The translations under genes were made by a program, and so were the position numbers. The notes under the pieces were generated by a model that worked only from the letters and a program-made list of their open reading frames with translations, did no database searches and was not told where the DNA came from. A DNA stretch of 64,000 nucleotides from JAJEEA01 sp965116765 (lineage in GTDB: Bacteria; Acidobacteriota; Vicinamibacteria; Vicinamibacterales; UBA8438). The DNA is taken from assembly GCA_965116765.1 (NCBI GenBank), contig OZ220718.1, forward strand, positions 2,790,001 through 2,854,000. The letters run 5' to 3'. How positions within the stretch are numbered: position 1 is the stretch's first letter; each line of letters begins with the position of its first letter. Shown one piece after another: positions 58,900-64,000 of the stretch.

Positions 58900-61557
58900 A
58901 TGACCGACACGACACGGGACCTTCCCGGCCTCGACCGGGAGGAGATACGCGACTGGCTCGACTCGCTCGACGCCGTCATCGACCACCACGGCCTGACCGC
59001 CACGGGGCGGCTGCTGCAGGAGCTGACGCGCCGGGCCGAGCACGCGGGGGTGCAGCTTCCGTTCACCGCCAACACGCCCTACGTCAACACCATCCCGGCC
59101 GAGGAGGACCCCGCGTATCCCGGCGACCGCGACCTCGAGCAGCGGCTGAAGAGCCTCGTCCGCTGGAACGCGCTGGCGATGGTGGTGCGCGCCAACCGCG
59201 AGGCGGACGGCATCGGCGGGCACATCTCGACCTACGCCTCGGCCGCGACCCTCTACGAGGTGGGGTTCAACCACTTCTTCCGGGCCGCCACCGAGACGCA
59301 GCCCGCCGACCTCGTCTACTACCAGGGCCACGCGGCCCCGGGCGTGTACGCCCGCGCCTACCTGGAGGGGCGCATCACCCCGGGGCAGCTCGAGAACTTC
59401 CGGCGCGAGCTGCGGGGGCCGGGCCTGTCGTCGTATCCGCACCCGTGGCTGATGCCCGACTTCTGGGAGTTCCCCACCGTGTCGATGGGGCTCGGGCCGA
59501 TCATGGGCATCTACCAGGCCCGGTTCCAGCGGTACCTGGAAGACCGGGGCCTGCTGCCGCCGTCCGACGCCAAGGTGTGGGTGTTCGTGGGCGACGGCGA
59601 GACCGACGAGCCCGAGTCGCTGGGGGCCATCACCCTCGCCGCGCGCGAGCAGCTCGACAACCTGATCTTCGTCGTCAACTGCAACCTCCAGCGGCTCGAC
59701 GGGCCGGTGCGCGGGAACGGGCAGATCATCCAGGAGCTCGAGGCGGCGTTCCGCGGGGCGGGCTGGAACGCCATCAAGGTCATCTGGGGGCGCGACTGGG
59801 ACCCGCTGCTCGCCGGCGACCGCGACGGGCAGCTCGTCCGGCGCATGAGCGAGACGGTGGACGGGCAGTACCAGCGGTACGCCGTCGAGTCGGGCGCCTA
59901 CATCCGCGACCACTTCTGGGCGGGCATGCAGGACCGCGTGGACCACCTGACCGACGGCGAGCTGAAGAAGCTGCGGCTCGGGGGGCACGACCCCGCCAAG
60001 GTGCACGCGGCGTTCGCGGCGGCGGCGGCCCACCGCGGCCGCCCCACCGTCATCCTCGCCCGCACCATCAAGGGCTACGGGCTCGGCGAGGGCGGCGAGG
60101 GCCGCAACATCACCCACCAGCAGAAGAAGCTGAACGAGGACGAGCTGCGCGCGTTCCGCGACCGCTTCGGCATCCCCCTGTCGGACGACGAGATCGCCGA
60201 GCTGCCGTTCTATGCGCCGGGCCCCGACACCCCGGAGATGGCCTACCTGCGGGGCCGCCGCGAGGCCCTCGGCGGTCCCGTTCCCGAGCGCCGCAACCGG
60301 GCCGCGCCCCTGCGCGAGGTGCCGGCCGAGCCGTTCGCCGAGCTGCACGCGGGCACCGGCGGGCGCGAGGCGTCGCTGACCATGGGGTTCGCGCGGCTGC
60401 TGAGCCGGCTGCTGCGCGACCCCGACGTCGGCGAGCTCGTCGTGCCCATCGTGCCCGACGAGGCGCGGACGTTCGGCATGGAGGCGCTGTTCCGGCAGGT
60501 GGGCATCTACGCGCACGCGGGGCAGCTCTACGAGCCGGTCGACCACGCCACCCTGCTCTACTACCGCGAGGACGAGGACGGGCAGATTCTCGAGGAGGGC
60601 ATCACCGAGGCGGGATCGATGTCGTCGTTCATCGCGGCGGGGACCGCGTACTCGACCCGCGGCGTCAACACCATCCCGTTCTTCATCTTCTACTCGATGT
60701 TCGGGCTGCAGCGCGTCGGCGACCTCATCTGGGCCGCCGCCGACTCGCGCTGCCGGGGGTTCCTGGTCGGGGGCACGGCGGGGCGGACGACGCTGGCGGG
60801 CGAGGGGCTGCAGCACCAGGACGGCCAGAGCCACCTGCTGGCGAGCCCGGTGCCCAACCTGCTCGCCTACGACCCGGCGTATGCCTACGAGCTCGCTGTC
60901 ATCGTCGAGGACGGCATACGCCGCATGTACGTCGACGGCGAGAGCGTGTTCTACTACCTGACGGTCGAGAACGAGGCCTATCCGATGCCGGCGATGCCCG
61001 ACGGGGCGCGCGAGGGCATCCTGCGGGGGCTGTACCGGCTGCAGCCGGCCCCCGCGCCGAGGACGCACCGGGCGCAGCTGCTCGCGAGCGGGGCGATACT
61101 GCGCGAGGCGCTCGAAGCCCAGGCGTTGCTCGAGGGCTACGACGTGGCCGCCGACGTGTGGAGCGTGACGAGCTGGGGGCAGCTCCACCGCGACGGGCAC
61201 GCCTGCGACCGCTGGAACCGGCTGCACCCGCTGGAGCCGCCGCGGGCGCCCTGGCTGACGCAGTGCCTCGGATCAGCGGCGGGGGTGGTGGTGGCGGCGA
61301 GCGACTACGTCAAGGCGCTGCCCGACGCCCTCGGGCGGTGGCTCGACCAGCGGCTGGTGACGCTCGGCACCGACGGGTTCGGGCGCAGCGACAACCGCGA
61401 GGCGCTGCGCGACTTCTTCGAGGTGGACGCGCGGTTCATCACCGTGGCGACGCTCGAGGCCCTCGCCCGCGACGGCGCGGTGGAGCCGGCGGTCGCGGCG
61501 CGGGCCATCGCCGAGCTCGGCATCGACCCCGACAAGCCGGACCCGGCGGTGAGCTGA
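58900..61557 (+). CDS. aceE: Pyruvate dehydrogenase E1 component, homodimeric
   Basis: 885-aa enzyme, almost exactly the usual AceE length. Thiamine-diphosphate motif GDGETDEPESLGAI at about residue 229 with NCNLQRLDGPVRGNG, active-site HisHis in TYASAATLYEVGFNHFFRA region, and GLQHQDGQSHLLAS late. Decarboxylates pyruvate and passes the acetyl group to lipoyl-E2. Start ATG 58900 is chosen over the open frame from 58765. Followed by E2 41 bp later; no E3 in the window. Confidence 0.94.
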   Translation: MTDTTRDLPGLDREEIRDWLDSLDAVIDHHGLTATGRLLQELTRRAEHAGVQLPFTANTPYVNTIPAEEDPAYPGDRDLEQRLKSLVRWNALAMVVRANREADGIGGHISTYASAATLYEVGFNHFFRAATETQPADLVYYQGHAAPGVYARAYLEGRITPGQLENFRRELRGPGLSSYPHPWLMPDFWEFPTVSMGLGPIMGIYQARFQRYLEDRGLLPPSDAKVWVFVGDGETDEPESLGAITLAAREQLDNLIFVVNCNLQRLDGPVRGNGQIIQELEAAFRGAGWNAIKVIWGRDWDPLLAGDRDGQLVRRMSETVDGQYQRYAVESGAYIRDHFWAGMQDRVDHLTDGELKKLRLGGHDPAKVHAAFAAAAAHRGRPTVILARTIKGYGLGEGGEGRNITHQQKKLNEDELRAFRDRFGIPLSDDEIAELPFYAPGPDTPEMAYLRGRREALGGPVPERRNRAAPLREVPAEPFAELHAGTGGREASLTMGFARLLSRLLRDPDVGELVVPIVPDEARTFGMEALFRQVGIYAHAGQLYEPVDHATLLYYREDEDGQILEEGITEAGSMSSFIAAGTAYSTRGVNTIPFFIFYSMFGLQRVGDLIWAAADSRCRGFLVGGTAGRTTLAGEGLQHQDGQSHLLASPVPNLLAYDPAYAYELAVIVEDGIRRMYVDGESVFYYLTVENEAYPMPAMPDGAREGILRGLYRLQPAPAPRTHRAQLLASGAILREALEAQALLEGYDVAADVWSVTSWGQLHRDGHACDRWNRLHPLEPPRAPWLTQCLGSAAGVVVAASDYVKALPDALGRWLDQRLVTLGTDGFGRSDNREALRDFFEVDARFITVATLEALARDGAVEPAVAARAIAELGIDPDKPDPAVS

Positions 61558-61597
61558 CGGGCGGCGCGGACGGCACGATTGCACGGAGTAGAGACGG

Positions 61598-62938
61598 TTG
61601 GCGACAGAGGTCAGACTGCCGGAGCTGGGCGAGGGCGTGGAACGCGCCGACGTGGTGCGGGTGCTCGTGGCCCCCGGGGACACGGTGGCGGTCGACCAGC
61701 CGCTGCTGGAGATCGAGACCGACAAGGCGACGGTCGAGGTGCCGTCTCCGGTGGCGGGCACCGTCACCACGGTGGCAGCCGAGGCGGGCGCGACCCTCGC
61801 CGTCGGGGGGCTGATCGCCTCCCTCGAAGCGGATGGAGACGGACCGGTACCGGATGCGCCGACCGAGGCCGGGGCCGGGGCACCGCCGGCGGAGACGCCC
61901 GCCGCCGAGCCCGCACCGGGCCCGGCGACGGACCCGACGCCTCCTTCCCCGGCCGCACCGGTACCCCCGGAACCGCAGTCCACGACACCCCGGCGCCGTG
62001 CGCTGGCAGCCCCGTCGGTGCGCAAGCTGGCGCGCGAGATCGGCGTCGACGTCGACGCCGTGGAGGGCTCGGGCGCCAACCGCCGGGTCAGCCTGGACGA
62101 CGTCAAGGCGCACGCCCGGCGGGCGATGGAGCAGCTGCGCTCGCCCGCGCCCCAGCCCGCCGGTCCGGGGCAGCCGCCCGTCCCGGCGCTGCCCGACTTC
62201 TCCCGGTGGGGACCGATCGAGCGCACGCCGATGCGCAACGTGCGGCGGGCCGTCGCGCGGCGGATGAGCGCGTCGTGGCAGACGGTGCCGCACGTAACCC
62301 AGCACGACCGGGCCGACGTCGGCGAGCTCGAGGCGGTACGCCGAACCCTGAAGCGCACGGCGCCCGAGCTGCCGCTGACCGTCACCGCGTTCGCGGTCGC
62401 CGTCTGCGCCGCCGCGCTGCGGGAGTTCCCGCAGTTCAACGCGTCGATCGACACCGCGCGCGACGAGATCGTCTACAAGCGGTACGTCAACGTCGGGGTG
62501 GCCGTCGACACCGAGCGGGGGCTCATCGTGCCGGTCATCCTCGACGCCGACCGCAAGAGCCTCGCCGCACTGTCCACCGAGATCGCCGAGGTGGCGGCGG
62601 CGGCGCGCACCACCGGGCTCCCGCGCGAGCGTCTCGAGGGCGGCACGTTCACCATCACCAACCTCGGGGGCCTCGGCGGCACCGCGTTCACGCCCATCGT
62701 GAACCACCCCGAGGTGGCCATCCTCGGGATGTCCCGGTCGGCGCCCGCCCCGGTCTGGGCCGGCGACCGGTTCGAGCCCCGGCCGATGCTGCCGCTCTCG
62801 CTGTCGTACGACCACCGCCTGATCGACGGCGCCGACGCGGTGCGCTTCCTGCGGTGGGTGGCCGAGCGGCTGGAGCACCCGCTGCTGCTCGAGCTCCAGT
62901 CCCCGGCCTCGGCGAACGGGGAGTCTGCGCCGGCATGA
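61598..62938 (+). CDS. aceF: Dihydrolipoamide acetyltransferase (E2) with one lipoyl domain
   Basis: 446-aa enzyme from TTG 61598. Lipoyl domain with LEIETDKATVEVPSPVAG (Lys of DKAT carries lipoate, about residue 43), an Ala/Pro-rich linker to ~125, peripheral-subunit-binding domain (APSVRKLAREIGVDVDAV), second linker, and catalytic core with YDHRLIDGADAVRF (the HxxxDG site). One lipoyl domain instead of three as in E. coli. Its stop overlaps the ABC gene by ATGA. Confidence 0.92.
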   Translation: MATEVRLPELGEGVERADVVRVLVAPGDTVAVDQPLLEIETDKATVEVPSPVAGTVTTVAAEAGATLAVGGLIASLEADGDGPVPDAPTEAGAGAPPAETPAAEPAPGPATDPTPPSPAAPVPPEPQSTTPRRRALAAPSVRKLAREIGVDVDAVEGSGANRRVSLDDVKAHARRAMEQLRSPAPQPAGPGQPPVPALPDFSRWGPIERTPMRNVRRAVARRMSASWQTVPHVTQHDRADVGELEAVRRTLKRTAPELPLTVTAFAVAVCAAALREFPQFNASIDTARDEIVYKRYVNVGVAVDTERGLIVPVILDADRKSLAALSTEIAEVAAAARTTGLPRERLEGGTFTITNLGGLGGTAFTPIVNHPEVAILGMSRSAPAPVWAGDRFEPRPMLPLSLSYDHRLIDGADAVRFLRWVAERLEHPLLLELQSPASANGESAPA

Positions 62939-63708
62939 TCGAGCTTCAGCACCTGACCAAGCGGTACGGCGACCAGGCGGTCGTCGACGACGTGTCGCTG
63001 TCGGTGGCCGAGGGCGAGTTGCTGGCGGTGCTGGGCGGGTCGGGCTGCGGCAAGACCACGACCCTCAAGATGATCAACCGCCTGATCGAGCCGTCGAGCG
63101 GCAGCGTTCGGGTGAACGGCGAAGACGTGACGGGACTGCCCCCCCACGAGCTGCGCCGGCAGATCGGCTACGCGTTCCAGCAGGTGGGCCTGTTCCCCCA
63201 CATGAGCGTGGCCCGGAACGTGGCCGTCACCCCGACCCTGCTCGGCTGGAGCGAGTCGGACATCCGGCACCGCGTCGACGAGCTGCTCGAGCTCGTCGAG
63301 CTCGACCCCGCAGCGGTCCGCGACCGGAGGCCGGACCAGCTCTCGGGCGGACAGCAGCAGCGCGTGGGGGTGGCCCGCGCGCTGGCGGCCAGGCCCCGCG
63401 TCATGCTGCTCGACGAGCCGTTCGGGGCCCTCGACCCGCTGACCCGGCAGCGGCTGCAGGAGTCGTTCGTCCGCATCCGGCGCCGGCTCTCGGTGACCGC
63501 GGTGTTCGTCACCCACGACATGGTCGAGGCGCTGGTGCTCGGCGACCGCATCGCGGTCATGCGCGACGGCCGGCTCGTGCAGGTCGGCACCCCGGCCGAG
63601 CTGATGCGGTCGCCGGCCGACGACTACGTGCGGCAGCTGGTCGACACCCCGTGCCGCGACGCCAGGGTCGTCGACTCGCTCCTCGCCTCGGGGGGGCCCC
63701 ACGCATGA
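62935..63708 (+). CDS. Osmoprotectant/glycine betaine-type ABC transporter ATPase (OpuCA/OsmV-like)
   Basis: 257-aa ATPase. Walker A GGSGCGKTT at about residue 34, Q-loop FQQVGLFPHMSV, signature LSGGQQQRVGVARAL, Walker B VMLLDEPFGALDPLTRQ and H-loop FVTHDMVEA. ETLKMINRLIEPSSGSV-type entry (TLKMINRLIEPSSGSVRVNG) identifies the betaine/choline/proline group. No CBS tandem after the ATPase. Coupled by ATGA to E2 upstream and to the permease downstream. Confidence 0.88.
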   Translation: MIELQHLTKRYGDQAVVDDVSLSVAEGELLAVLGGSGCGKTTTLKMINRLIEPSSGSVRVNGEDVTGLPPHELRRQIGYAFQQVGLFPHMSVARNVAVTPTLLGWSESDIRHRVDELLELVELDPAAVRDRRPDQLSGGQQQRVGVARALAARPRVMLLDEPFGALDPLTRQRLQESFVRIRRRLSVTAVFVTHDMVEALVLGDRIAVMRDGRLVQVGTPAELMRSPADDYVRQLVDTPCRDARVVDSLLASGGPHA

Positions 63709-64000
63709 GCGAACAGCTCGCGCTGCTGCCGGAGTACCTCACCGCCCATCTGCAGCTCACCCTGCTGGCCCTGCTCTGCAGCACCGCGGTGAGCCTGCCG
63801 GCGGGGGTGGCGGTGACCCGCGTGGCGTGGCTGGAGCGGCCGGTGCTGGGGGCGGCGGCGGTCATCCAGACCGTGCCCAGCCTCGCGCTGCTCGCGGTCA
63901 TGGTGCCGCTGCTGGCGGGGCTGGGGGTGCAGAGCATCGGCTTCCTCCCCGCGTTCATCGGCCTGACCCTGTACGGCGTGCTGCCCATCCTGCGCAACAC
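63705..64000 (+). CDS. ABC transporter permease (OpuCB/OsmW-like), cut by window end
   Basis: First ~98 residues of a permease: SEQLALLPEYLTAHLQLTLL, ALLCSTAVSLPAGVAVTRV, VIQTVPSLALLAVMVPLLAG, FIGLTLYGVLPILRNT. The QTVPSLALLA and GLTLYGVLPILRNT stretches are the transmembrane coupling region of OpuC-type permeases. Starts inside the ATPase stop (ATGA). 3' end lies outside the window. Confidence 0.9.
   Translation, partial: MSEQLALLPEYLTAHLQLTLLALLCSTAVSLPAGVAVTRVAWLERPVLGAAAVIQTVPSLALLAVMVPLLAGLGVQSIGFLPAFIGLTLYGVLPILRN

Overview
The window is about 70% or more GC, with dense genes on both strands. The gene mix suggests a member of the Acidobacteriota, most like the Vicinamibacteria: a secreted DUF1592/DUF1552 pair, Oar-like TonB receptors with carboxypeptidase-regulatory domains, VWFA-related secreted proteins, CRTAC1/UnbV propellers, DUF3500, a form-II CoxSLM cluster and a TAXI-TRAP transporter. 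This is inferred from gene families; no rRNA is present. No phage, integrase or intact insertion sequence was seen.

Layout. 0-10 kb: a secreted DUF1592 + DUF1552 pair, a repeat-rich membrane protein, a PQQ dehydrogenase-like propeller, a quinone oxidoreductase, a RelE/ribbon-helix-helix toxin-antitoxin pair and an orphan LolD-type ABC ATPase. 9-20 kb: an envelope/secreted block with two paralogous VWA proteins flanking a frameshifted CRTAC1-TPR gene pair, a TPR protein and a TonB receptor. 20-25 kb: a minus-strand run of esterase, SprT-like metalloprotein, unknown protein, acyltransferase and acetyltransferase. 25-30 kb: TAXI-TRAP uptake and a DUF4143 ATPase. 30-38 kb: EttA, an ABC exporter, DNA polymerase IV, RsgA and a secreted amidohydrolase. 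38-43 kb: a partner-switching set (RsbW-like kinase, STAS antagonist, SpoIIE-type phosphatase). 43-47.6 kb: tRNA-His running into a PEP-mutase/isocitrate-lyase family gene, then a metalloprotease/propeller/barrel fusion. 48-54.7 kb: a coxSLMDEG-type molybdenum hydroxylase operon. 54.7-58.7 kb: a small defence/toxin-antitoxin patch (orphan phosphorothioation-associated methyltransferase, HipB-like regulator, VapBC, Rpn-family nuclease). 58.9-64 kb: pyruvate dehydrogenase E1 and E2 overlapping an osmoprotectant-type ABC transporter that runs off the window.

What stands out is non-coding structure. (1) A dispersed ~88-bp palindromic element occurs at least seven times; two copies are 86/88 identical in inverted orientation, and the TAG at its end serves as the stop codon of two adjacent genes. 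(2) Four tandem-repeat arrays are built from or overlap a gene end. (3) Four small proteins combine one membrane segment with a charged or coiled-coil stretch; three share a VD-LTGRVD-like motif. (4) Several -10 boxes lie 6-8 nt before a start codon, suggesting leaderless mRNAs. (5) Nested hairpins lie inside the cox operon and upstream of the TAXI gene. Three frameshifts are confined to one two-gene unit, which looks more like decay than scattered sequencing error.
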